NCBI GenBank assembly: GCA_031255955.1
Contig: JAIRRO010000070.1
Location: 1 to 12,721, forward strand
Source of the DNA: Oscillospiraceae bacterium
GTDB lineage: Bacteria > Bacillota > Clostridia > Oscillospirales > Oscillospiraceae
Length of the DNA: 12,721 nt
Direction of reading: 5' to 3'
The notes beneath the pieces are model-generated. The model searched no databases, was not told the origin of the DNA, and saw only the letters and a list, made by a program, of their open reading frames with translations. Both the position numbers and the translations under genes were made by a program. Of this stretch, positions 1-4,926 are shown one piece after another (positions within the stretch are counted from its first letter, which is position 1; every line of letters begins with the position of its first letter).

Positions 1-697
1 ACAGTGTGAGCGCCGTCACATCGCCGCCCGTCTCGCGGAACAGACTGAGCAGGACAGCTTCGCCTTTTTTATCGAGGAACGTCGTTTTGTTCCCGTCCGC
101 GTCGAATACGCTGACGCCATAGTCGCTGTCGAACAGATACACGCTCCCGTAGCCGTCAGTCACAAGGCTACGCGTCGGCGCGGCGCTTGTTCCGGAGTCC
201 GATGTCCTCTCCGCGTGTTCTTGAATATAGCTCGCAAGCTCCGCGCCGTTTGAGTCCAAGCGCCGCAGCAGATATTCGTTTGCTTCACCCGCGTTCGCGT
301 TGTTTTCCATGTCCGCACTGCCCGCCGCCACATATTCCGCAATCCAGAAACCGCAACCGTCATCGGAAAGACACATCGCAACGGCGACGCAGCCCTCCGG
401 CGCGGCGTATTCGGGAAGCTCCGCGATTTCTGTTCCGTCATACTCCATCGCATATATCCCGGCGCCGTCGTCGCGCTGCGCGAGAAAATATATCTGCGCG
501 CCGGTGAAGATGCTTTCGATTTTTCGGATACCCTCCGGCAGCGCGATATATTCCGGCTTGTATTCAAGCGTCGAGGCGGGTGATGCGGATGGTTGCGGCG
601 CGCCAATATCGTTGTCCTCTGCGGGTGCGCAGCCTGCAAGCAGCGTCGCGGCGAGCGCGAGTGATAACAGGGCTGAAATGATTCTTGTTTTGAGCAT
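1..697 (-). CDS. Putative secreted lipoprotein, C-terminus outside window
   Basis: An open frame runs from an ATG at 697 to the left window edge (232 codons visible, no stop). The first residues are MLKTRIISALLSLALAAT, then a lipobox L-A-G-C with Cys23. This is a type II signal peptide, so the protein should be lipidated and anchored outside the cytoplasmic membrane. After it comes a short linker rich in Pro, Ala and Ser (about residues 24-45). The remainder is rich in Asp, Gly and Tyr, with strand-like stretches such as GSVYLFDSDYGVSVFDADGN near residues 185-205, which resemble beta-propeller blades. Some clostridial solute-binding lipoproteins have such an N-terminal part, but this is only a guess because the C-terminal part is missing. 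An AAAGGA at 711-716 is a rather distant ribosome binding site (13-nt gap). It is transcribed divergently from the ABC gene. The lipoprotein call is firm; the function is unknown. Confidence 0.8.
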   Translation of the reverse strand, partial: MLKTRIISALLSLALAATLLAGCAPAEDNDIGAPQPSASPASTLEYKPEYIALPEGIRKIESIFTGAQIYFLAQRDDGAGIYAMEYDGTEIAELPEYAAPEGCVAVAMCLSDDGCGFWIAEYVAAGSADMENNANAGEANEYLLRRLDSNGAELASYIQEHAERTSDSGTSAAPTRSLVTDGYGSVYLFDSDYGVSVFDADGNKTTFLDKKGEAVLLSLFRETGGDVTALTL

Positions 698-741
698 TGT
701 AATGTACCGGTCCTTTGATTGTATTTTTGCTCTGTGTCGGC

Positions 742-770
742 ATTTTACTACATAATGCGACATAAAGCAA
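742..770 (-). promoter_or_regulatory. Predicted SigA-type promoter of the lipoprotein gene
   Basis: On the minus strand, TTGCTT (770-765) is followed by a 17-bp spacer and TAAAAT (747-742). Transcription would start near 735, leaving a leader of about 38 nt before the ATG at 697. A short perfect inverted repeat, CGGCAA-T-TTGCCG, lies just upstream at 780-792. Assigned from sequence match and position only. Confidence 0.6.
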
Positions 771-821
771 TTTGTTTTTCGGCAATTTGCCGGGATTTTA
801 AGGCGAGGATTTGCTTATTTT

Positions 822-895
822 GCATTACGAGCTACGCTCGGGCGGCAAGCCGCCTTGTTTCGCATTACGAGCTACGCTCGGGCGGGAAAGCTGCC
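822..895. repeat. Two hairpin-bearing 24-bp direct repeats, period 40 bp
   Basis: The same 24 bases occur at 822-845 and 862-885. Each copy contains the small inverted repeat CGAGC-TAC-GCTCG (828-840 in copy 1). Each is followed by a second hairpin: GGCGGC-AA-GCCGCC at 841-854 is perfect, and the counterpart at 881-895 is imperfect (GGCGG / CTGCC with a G-T pair). The tract lies between two divergent promoters, where no transcript needs to end. It looks like an intergenic palindromic repeat element of the REP type rather than a terminator. Only two copies exist, so it is not a CRISPR array. Confidence 0.7.
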
Positions 896-899
896 TGTC

Positions 900-928
900 T
901 TGAAAAATTGCGAGGTGCGGAGTATAAT
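900..928 (+). promoter_or_regulatory. Strong predicted promoter of the ABC exporter gene
   Basis: TTGAAA at 900-905, a 17-bp spacer and a perfect TATAAT at 923-928. Transcription is expected to start near 935, giving a leader of about 70 nt. The -35 box starts only 5 bp after the second palindromic repeat unit, so that repeat could affect promoter access. Confidence 0.75.
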
Positions 929-938
929 ACTATAAAAT

Positions 939-1004
939 ATGAAAAGGATGGCTGATGGCAATGGTAACAAACAACATTTTTTTGAGGAAACGGAGAAAAA
1001 ATAA
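939..1004 (+). CDS. Possible 21-codon leader ORF ahead of the ABC gene
   Basis: An ATG at 939 opens MKRMADGNGNKQHFFEETEKK. It ends with TAA at 1002-1004, directly abutting the ATG of the exporter at 1005 and in the same frame. The ATG lies only a few bases after the expected transcription start, so translation would be nearly leaderless. A second in-frame ATG is at 948. There is no clear ribosome binding site. It could be a leader peptide coupled to exporter translation, as known for some multidrug ABC operons such as bmrB-bmrCD, or a former N-terminal extension cut off by a stop. It could equally be chance. Confidence 0.2.
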   Translation: MKRMADGNGNKQHFFEETEKK

Positions 1005-2741
1005 ATGAATGTCCTTTTACGACTGGCTAAGGAAGCGTCCGGATACCGGCGTCTGCTTGCCTTGGCTGTTCTGCTGACCATATCGATGACGGGGATGAAT
1101 CTGCTTGTCCCGCGCATACAGATGACGTTGATTGAAAACATCAGCATCGGAATCACAGAGGCTACCCTCGGCACGGCGGCGCGGCTGTCCTTTCTTCTGC
1201 TTTGTACGATTCTGGGACGTGAGGTCTGCCGCGCGGCGTCGAATATATCCGCGCACCACGCGGCGTGGAATATCGTCGAGCGGGTTCGGCTGAAGCTGTA
1301 TGGCAGAATGCAGAGCTTTTCCACGGAATATTTCGCATCGGTTCACACGGGCGATTTGATGAGCCGCGTCGTCTCTGACAGCGGCGATTTAGAGCTGCTG
1401 TACGCGCATTTGATTCCGGAAACCATCTCAGACATCATCACCTTTGCCGGTGTGACGATTATACTGTTCTCTATGAACCCGCGCCTTGCCGCGCTGACGT
1501 GTATTCCCATTCCGTTGATTGTTGTTCTGGGGCGGGTGTATTCCCTTAAAATCAGACCGCTGTTCCGCGACCGGCAAAAATACGTCGGTGAAATGAACAC
1601 CAGCCTAAACGACCACTTTTCCGGAATTCAGGTTGTTCGCGCGTTCGGTCAGGAAAAGCGCGCGGCGGAAAAGGTGCATATATCCTTTAAGAATTTCACC
1701 GTGACCCTCCTGCGGGCGTTGACACGCGGGGCGTTTTTTAATCCCGGCGTCAATCTGCTGACCTCCTGCGGGCTTGTCATCGTTCTTGGCGCCGGCGGGT
1801 GGTTCGCGTATAAAAATCAAACATCCGTGAGCGAGATTATCGGATTTATCTTTTACATAAGCCTGTTTTACGCTCCGATAGCGGGGCTTGCCGCGCGTAT
1901 GGAATCCGCCCAAAGCGCGATAGCGAGCGCGGAGCGCGTTATTGAAATCCTTGACACCCCCGTCGATATCAAAACAGAGGAGGGCGCGGAGGAACTAATT
2001 AACTGCGAGGGCGAGCTGCGCTTTAACAGCGTCAGCTTTTCCTATGACCCCTCAAAACCGATTCTTAAAAACATCAACCTTACCGTAAAGCCCGGCAGCT
2101 TCACGGCGCTGGTTGGTCCCACCGGCGTGGGAAAAACGACTATGGTGAACCTTGCCGCGCGGTTTTATGACCCCGTTGAAGGCAGCGTCAGCCTTGACGG
2201 GCACGACCTGCGCGCGCTGACACTGGAAAGTCTGCGGAAAAATATTGCCTTTGTACCGCAGGACACATTTTTGTTTAACACCACGCTTGCGGAGAATATC
2301 GCCTACGCCCGCCCGGAGGCAAGTCAGGATGAAATCATCGCCGCCGCGAAAATCGCCGGTATTCACGACGATATATCAGCTATGCCGGACGGTTATGAAA
2401 GCGTCACCGGAGAGCGCGGAGTGAAGCTGTCCGGCGGGCAGAAGCAGCGCGTGGCGATAGCCAGAGCCGTGCTTGCCCGTGCGCCCGTGCTGATTCTTGA
2501 CGAGGCTACCAGCAGCGTGGACGCGGAAACGGAGCGGATGATTCAGCACTCCATCGACGAGCTGACCGGAACGCACACGATTATCGCGATTGCTCACCGG
2601 CTTTCCACGGTGGTAAACGCCGACCAAATCGCCGTGTTCAAGGACTGCGAAATCGCCGAGCTCGGTACCCACGCAGAGCTTATGGCGAAAAACGGGCTGT
2701 ACCGCAAGATGTTTGATTTACAAAACGGCGGGGAGAGCTGA
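1005..2741 (+). CDS. ABC exporter, fused membrane and ATPase domains (multidrug/lipid type)
   Basis: The 578-residue protein is a half-transporter with one transmembrane domain and one ATPase domain. It would work as a homodimer in the cytoplasmic membrane, moving a drug, lipid or peptide outward; the substrate cannot be read from sequence. The membrane part covers about residues 15-300 with hydrophobic segments near 15-35, 60-72, 140-157, 162-178, 250-266 and 277-296. The ATPase domain (about 337-575) is complete: Walker A GPTGVGKT (371-378), Q-loop Gln419, signature LSGGQ (475-479), Walker B VLILDE (495-500) and switch His531. The start is fixed by an ATG with CGGAG 9 nt upstream. No partner half-transporter or regulator gene is adjacent, unlike the common two-gene heterodimeric systems. 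The TGA stop is the first three bases of a 28-bp direct repeat. It converges with the AbiEii-like gene with a 10-bp gap and no visible terminator. Confidence 0.93.
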   Translation: MNVLLRLAKEASGYRRLLALAVLLTISMTGMNLLVPRIQMTLIENISIGITEATLGTAARLSFLLLCTILGREVCRAASNISAHHAAWNIVERVRLKLYGRMQSFSTEYFASVHTGDLMSRVVSDSGDLELLYAHLIPETISDIITFAGVTIILFSMNPRLAALTCIPIPLIVVLGRVYSLKIRPLFRDRQKYVGEMNTSLNDHFSGIQVVRAFGQEKRAAEKVHISFKNFTVTLLRALTRGAFFNPGVNLLTSCGLVIVLGAGGWFAYKNQTSVSEIIGFIFYISLFYAPIAGLAARMESAQSAIASAERVIEILDTPVDIKTEEGAEELINCEGELRFNSVSFSYDPSKPILKNINLTVKPGSFTALVGPTGVGKTTMVNLAARFYDPVEGSVSLDGHDLRALTLESLRKNIAFVPQDTFLFNTTLAENIAYARPEASQDEIIAAAKIAGIHDDISAMPDGYESVTGERGVKLSGGQKQRVAIARAVLARAPVLILDEATSSVDAETERMIQHSIDELTGTHTIIAIAHRLSTVVNADQIAVFKDCEIAELGTHAELMAKNGLYRKMFDLQNGGES

Positions 2742-2766
2742 TACCACAACCTCAGCGGGATTTCAA
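2739..2766. repeat. 28-bp direct repeat, copy 1, at the junction of two convergent genes
   Basis: Identical over 28 bases to 3857-3884; flanking bases differ on both sides. It begins exactly at the TGA stop of the ABC gene. On the minus strand it provides the last codons (Leu-Lys-Ser-Arg) and the TGA stop (2754-2752) of the AbiEii-like gene. Read on the minus strand it also carries TTGAAA-N17-TATCA, but the next base is G, giving TATCAG, a weaker -10 than in copy 2. Confidence 0.9.
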
Positions 2767-3426
2767 TGAATTGCCATTCCCCAAATGTTTCTTTTCGTTC
2801 TCGTCCACCAGAAGCCCCAGCTTATCGAACATTTTCAAAAAGTCCTCCGCAAGCTTATCCGGATTGATTAACTCGTCTGACTGCGTATTAATCATATAGT
2901 CAAACTGCTCCAACCCCTTGTATTCAAGGGCATTGCGCAGTAACGCCGTTGTCTGCGGAGAGATGCTGTCAATAAAGTTATTGCAGATAAATGCGATATC
3001 GTACAAATCGCGCATCTTGTCGCGGCTCATATATGCGTTTATTTTCATCGCGCACAGCTGTTCAATGCTGTACACCAGCACGCCGTTTACCCGCGCTGTT
3101 TCCCTCTCGTCGATGTGTGTGCGGCGGTATGACGCTTCAATTTTAAGCGGTTTCCCGACGTTTCCATAGTTAACCACACACCGCTGCACCGTGTTTGTGT
3201 CCTTTGCAACGCGGTAATCATACCCCTTCCCGCTGCAAAACTCTTCGACAATTTCAATGAGCTGCCGTTCCGTTCCGTCGAGGTCAATGTCCTCTGAAAA
3301 GCGGTCAAGGTTATAGCAAGCAGCAAGCGCTGTACCGCCTTTGAGAACGTAATTCGTATTGTCATTGTTCAAAAAAGCGATAAACTCCGCTATTACCTCT
3401 CCGTGGCGGATTCTCCAGTCGTTCAT
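2752..3426 (-). CDS. AbiEii-like nucleotidyltransferase (putative toxin)
   Basis: The 224-residue protein has the hallmarks of the AbiEii/AbiGii toxin family of the DNA polymerase beta-like nucleotidyltransferase fold. KGGTAL (29-34) matches the GG[ST] nucleotide-binding motif. RFSEDIDLD (42-50) holds the metal-binding Asp pair D46/D48. LKIEA (94-98) is a candidate third acidic site (Glu97). AMKINAYMSRDKMRDLYDIAF (126-146) is the C-terminal Lys...Arg-Asp...Asp motif. In characterised relatives (AbiE, MenT) the enzyme transfers nucleotides, in MenT to tRNA, and stops growth unless held back by a partner. The start ATG overlaps the stop of the upstream gene (ATGA), implying translational coupling. 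The extreme C-terminus (LKSR) comes from the 28-bp repeat, so it may differ from that of relatives. All motifs are intact, so the enzyme is probably active. Toxicity or phage defence is inferred from family only. Confidence 0.88.
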   Translation of the reverse strand: MNDWRIRHGEVIAEFIAFLNNDNTNYVLKGGTALAACYNLDRFSEDIDLDGTERQLIEIVEEFCSGKGYDYRVAKDTNTVQRCVVNYGNVGKPLKIEASYRRTHIDERETARVNGVLVYSIEQLCAMKINAYMSRDKMRDLYDIAFICNNFIDSISPQTTALLRNALEYKGLEQFDYMINTQSDELINPDKLAEDFLKMFDKLGLLVDENEKKHLGNGNSLKSR

Positions 3427-3830
3427 AGCCCCTCCTGCTGCCTATAGCGCAGCCACTTCATATGGTACTCTTTTCCCATGAAGCGGTCGATTGCCTCCCA
3501 ATGCCGCAAGCCGCGCAGCCGCGCCACCTGACGGAACACCTCATCCGTGTATGTGTCGTTGCATATATAGTCGTCGTTCATCCCCTGCGCCACCGCAAAA
3601 TTGCCGATTTCTAAAAGGTCAAGCAGCGCGCGTATGTGATTAGCCACAGCGTATTTTTCGTTATGCTCGGGAATTTGCTTCCCGTATTCAATGCCGTATA
3701 ATCCGAAAACGCTTTGTTCTGTATCGCGAAACGTAATATCCCGCCAACGCAGCGCGGAGCAATGCCAGTCACCGCATGTAATAAGCTCACACGGTAAATT
3801 AAGCGCGTGTACACCCGTAATATATCGCAT
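3423..3830 (-). CDS. Uncharacterised partner of the AbiEii-like gene (candidate antitoxin)
   Basis: A 135-residue protein starting MRYITGVHALNLPCEL. I chose the ATG at 3830 because GGGGGAGG lies 8 nt upstream; the in-frame GTG at 3837-3839 overlaps that ribosome binding site. I do not recognise a named domain. It is rich in Trp, His, Cys and acidic residues (for example CGDWHCSALRW near 18-28 and QGMNDDYICNDTY near 82-94). There is no signal peptide, membrane segment or obvious winged-helix region like that of the usual AbiEi antitoxin. The 4-bp overlap with the downstream nucleotidyltransferase gene and the shared promoter make a functional pair likely, with this protein as antitoxin, substrate adaptor or specificity factor. 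That role is inference from position. The coding call is strong because of the ribosome binding site, overlap and intact frame. Confidence 0.78.
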   Translation of the reverse strand: MRYITGVHALNLPCELITCGDWHCSALRWRDITFRDTEQSVFGLYGIEYGKQIPEHNEKYAVANHIRALLDLLEIGNFAVAQGMNDDYICNDTYTDEVFRQVARLRGLRHWEAIDRFMGKEYHMKWLRYRQQEGL

Positions 3831-3855
3831 TTCCGGCACCTCCCCCTTTGCATCG

Positions 3856-3884
3856 ATGATACCACAACCTCAGCGGGATTTCAA
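3856..3884 (-). promoter_or_regulatory. Predicted promoter of the AbiEii-like operon
   Basis: On the minus strand, TTGAAA (3884-3879), a 17-bp spacer and TATCAT (3861-3856). Expected start is near 3849, with a leader of about 19 nt containing the GGGGGAGG site. All but the final T of the -10 box lies inside the 28-bp repeat, so the repeat is essentially the promoter. No inverted-repeat operator of the kind bound by AbiEi is evident nearby. Confidence 0.65.
3857..3884. repeat. 28-bp direct repeat, copy 2, upstream of the AbiEii-like operon
   Basis: Perfect copy of 2739-2766, in the same orientation, 1118 bp away. Together the two copies bracket the two-gene module. Loss of the DNA between them by recombination would leave one copy and would not change the ABC protein. 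No integrase or transposase gene lies inside. Confidence 0.9.
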
Positions 3885-3950
3885 GCGGTTTGCGTTTACA
3901 GCTCCACCGCCCGTCTCCCCGGCGCCTATAACCCACTCGTATTACAAGCT

Positions 3951-3988
3951 TTTTCGCGCGCCGCGAAAATATTTTCGGATTTTTCGCG
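3951..3988. repeat. Overlapping palindromes upstream of the rplU promoter
   Basis: Three 8-bp arms alternate: TTTTCGCG (3951-3958), CGCGAAAA (3962-3969) and TTTTCGCG (3981-3988). The middle arm can pair with either neighbour (3-nt or 11-nt loop). A perfect 14-bp palindrome CGAAAATATTTTCG sits at 3964-3977. The tract ends 7 bp before the -35 box of the rplU promoter. It could be a protein-binding site; no terminating transcript is expected here. I see nothing else in the stretch 3885-3950. Confidence 0.5.
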
Positions 3989-3995
3989 AAAGGTA

Positions 3996-4024
3996 TTGAC
4001 TTTGCGGCGTCGGGGTGATAGAAT
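3996..4024 (+). promoter_or_regulatory. Predicted promoter of the rplU-rpmA operon
   Basis: TTGACT at 3996-4001, a 17-bp spacer and TAGAAT at 4019-4024. Start expected near 4031, leaving a 5' leader of about 125 nt before rplU. This fits a strongly expressed ribosomal protein operon. Confidence 0.7.
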
Positions 4025-4030
4025 ACGCGA

Positions 4031-4150
4031 GCCGCCTTGAACGGGTGTTTAAGTGACGTGCGCGTTTCCCGATACGCTTCCGTATTTTACGATGCGTTTG
4101 TCGGTTACGCCGTCCGCCCGCAAAAGCGAGTCTCAATATTTTATGAGGTG
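4031..4150 (+). promoter_or_regulatory. Probable ribosomal protein L21 leader
   Basis: The long untranslated leader of rplU can fold. A stem pairs GACG-T-GCG (4055-4062, one bulged T) with CGC-CGTC (4108-4114). Inside it is the hairpin ATACG-CTTC-CGTAT (4072-4085). The conserved-looking stretch GGGTGTTTAAGTGACGT (4043-4059) precedes it. Firmicutes commonly carry a structured L21 leader in this position (Rfam L21 leader), thought to mediate feedback by ribosomal protein. I assign it from position and general appearance, without a covariance-model check. Confidence 0.55.
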
Positions 4151-4158
4151 AATTCACG

Positions 4159-4467
4159 TTGACAGCAATTATCGAAACAGGCGGTAAGCAGTACCGCGTG
4201 TCGGAGGGCGATGTTCTTTATATAGAGAAGCTGCCCGCCGAGCCCGGCGAAACGGTGACGTTTGACAAGGTGCTTGCCGTTCTCGGCGAAACCGCAACCT
4301 TCGGCGCCCCCACCGTTGCGGGCGCATCCGTATCGGCAAGCGTCGAGAAAAACGGCAGAGCAAAGAAAATCATCGTTTACAAAATGCGTCCCAAGAAAAA
4401 CTATCGCCGCAAGCAGGGACACAGACAGCCTTATACAAAGGTTGTAATCCAAAAAATTTCCGTATAA
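4159..4467 (+). CDS. rplU: Large-subunit ribosomal protein bL21
   Basis: The 102-residue product begins MTAIIETGGKQYRVSEGDVL, the classic bL21 N-terminus (AIIETGGKQY), and ends with the basic KMRPKKNYRRKQGHRQPYTKV region that contacts 23S rRNA. Length matches the family (about 103). The start is TTG at 4159-4161, with GAGGTG 8 nt upstream; no ATG in frame fits. It is first in a two-gene operon with rpmA (28-bp gap). The prp (ysxB) protease gene that usually sits between rplU and rpmA in Firmicutes is missing. Expression is probably controlled by the leader upstream. Confidence 0.97.
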   Translation: MTAIIETGGKQYRVSEGDVLYIEKLPAEPGETVTFDKVLAVLGETATFGAPTVAGASVSASVEKNGRAKKIIVYKMRPKKNYRRKQGHRQPYTKVVIQKISV

Positions 4468-4495
4468 CGACGCAGCTGAACAGGAGTGATTTAAT

Positions 4496-4759
4496 ATGGC
4501 ACATAAAAAAGGTATGGGTTCGACCAAGAACGGTCGCGACAGTAAATCAAAGCGCCTTGGGGCGAAGCGCGCGGACGGGCAGCTTGTGCTCGCCGGCAAC
4601 ATTCTTGTGCGGCAGCGCGGCACAAAGATACATCCCGGCATAAATGTCGGACGCGGCAGCGACGATACGCTGTTTGCGCTTTCAAGCGGCAGGGTTCGCT
4701 TTGAGCCTGTCGGGCGCGACAGAAAACGCGTATCCGTCTATGCGGAAGCCGCGGAATAA
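4496..4759 (+). CDS. rpmA: Large-subunit ribosomal protein bL27
   Basis: The 87-residue protein starts MAHKKGMGSTKNGRDS and contains the family core GTKIHPGINVGRGSDDTLFAL (43-63). Its flexible N-terminus reaches the peptidyl transferase centre of the 50S subunit. AGGAG at 4482-4486 lies 9 nt before the ATG. In most Firmicutes bL27 carries about nine extra N-terminal residues (ending FF or similar) that the Prp cysteine protease removes. Here the mature-type N-terminus is encoded directly, in agreement with the missing prp gene. The usual downstream obg gene is also absent; a terminator follows. Confidence 0.97.
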   Translation: MAHKKGMGSTKNGRDSKSKRLGAKRADGQLVLAGNILVRQRGTKIHPGINVGRGSDDTLFALSSGRVRFEPVGRDRKRVSVYAEAAE

Positions 4760-4776
4760 TAGCAACACGACTTATG

Positions 4777-4813
4777 AAAATCCGGCGGACGCCCTTGGCG
4801 TTTGCCGGATTTT
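4777..4813 (+). terminator. Intrinsic terminator after rpmA
   Basis: AAAATCCGGC (4777-4786) pairs perfectly with GCCGGATTTT (4804-4813). Inside, GG/TT wobble pairs and ACGCC-CTT-GGCGT (4789-4801) extend the stem to about 17 bp with a 3-nt loop. The 3' arm ends in TTTT. The A-run on the 5' side means it could also stop transcripts from the other strand. Confidence 0.85.
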
Positions 4814-4846
4814 GCCTTGCTCAGCTATTTTTAACACAAATTTAAT

Positions 4847-4875
4847 TTGATTATTCGGCGCTTTGGAGTTATATT
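4847..4875 (+). promoter_or_regulatory. Predicted promoter of the glycosyltransferase gene
   Basis: TTGATT at 4847-4852, a 17-bp spacer and TATATT at 4870-4875 (an alternative TATTAT is shifted by 2). Start expected near 4882, inside the inverted repeat described next. Confidence 0.55.
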
Positions 4876-4879
4876 ATTA

Positions 4880-4897
4880 TTGTATCGAGCGATACAA
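4880..4897. promoter_or_regulatory. 18-bp inverted repeat, candidate repressor operator
   Basis: TTGTATCG-AG-CGATACAA is perfect over both 8-bp arms. It lies 4 bp downstream of the -10 box and spans the likely transcription start, the classic place for a repressor site of the TetR, MarR or PadR kind. No regulator gene is near. It is too short and lacks a T-run, so it is not a terminator. Confidence 0.5.
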
Positions 4898-4926
4898 AAT
4901 TTTGAAATTCGCATCGGAGAACGACT

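Noticed and set aside
160..755. Open frames of 106-159 codons on both strands in the left 750 bp
   Set aside because: They are out of frame with the clear lipoprotein gene, which has a signal peptide and lipobox and fills the region to the window edge.
841..860. Terminator formed by GGCGGCAAGCCGCC followed by TTGTTT
   Set aside because: It lies between divergent promoters where no plus-strand transcript is expected to arrive, and the T-run is weak; better explained as part of the repeat element.
822..895. Possible CRISPR array
   Set aside because: Only two repeat copies, one 16-bp spacer, GC hairpins inside and no cas genes nearby.
2742..2751. Shared terminator between the ABC gene and the AbiEii-like gene
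   Set aside because: The 10-bp gap and its surroundings show no GC-rich hairpin with a T-run.
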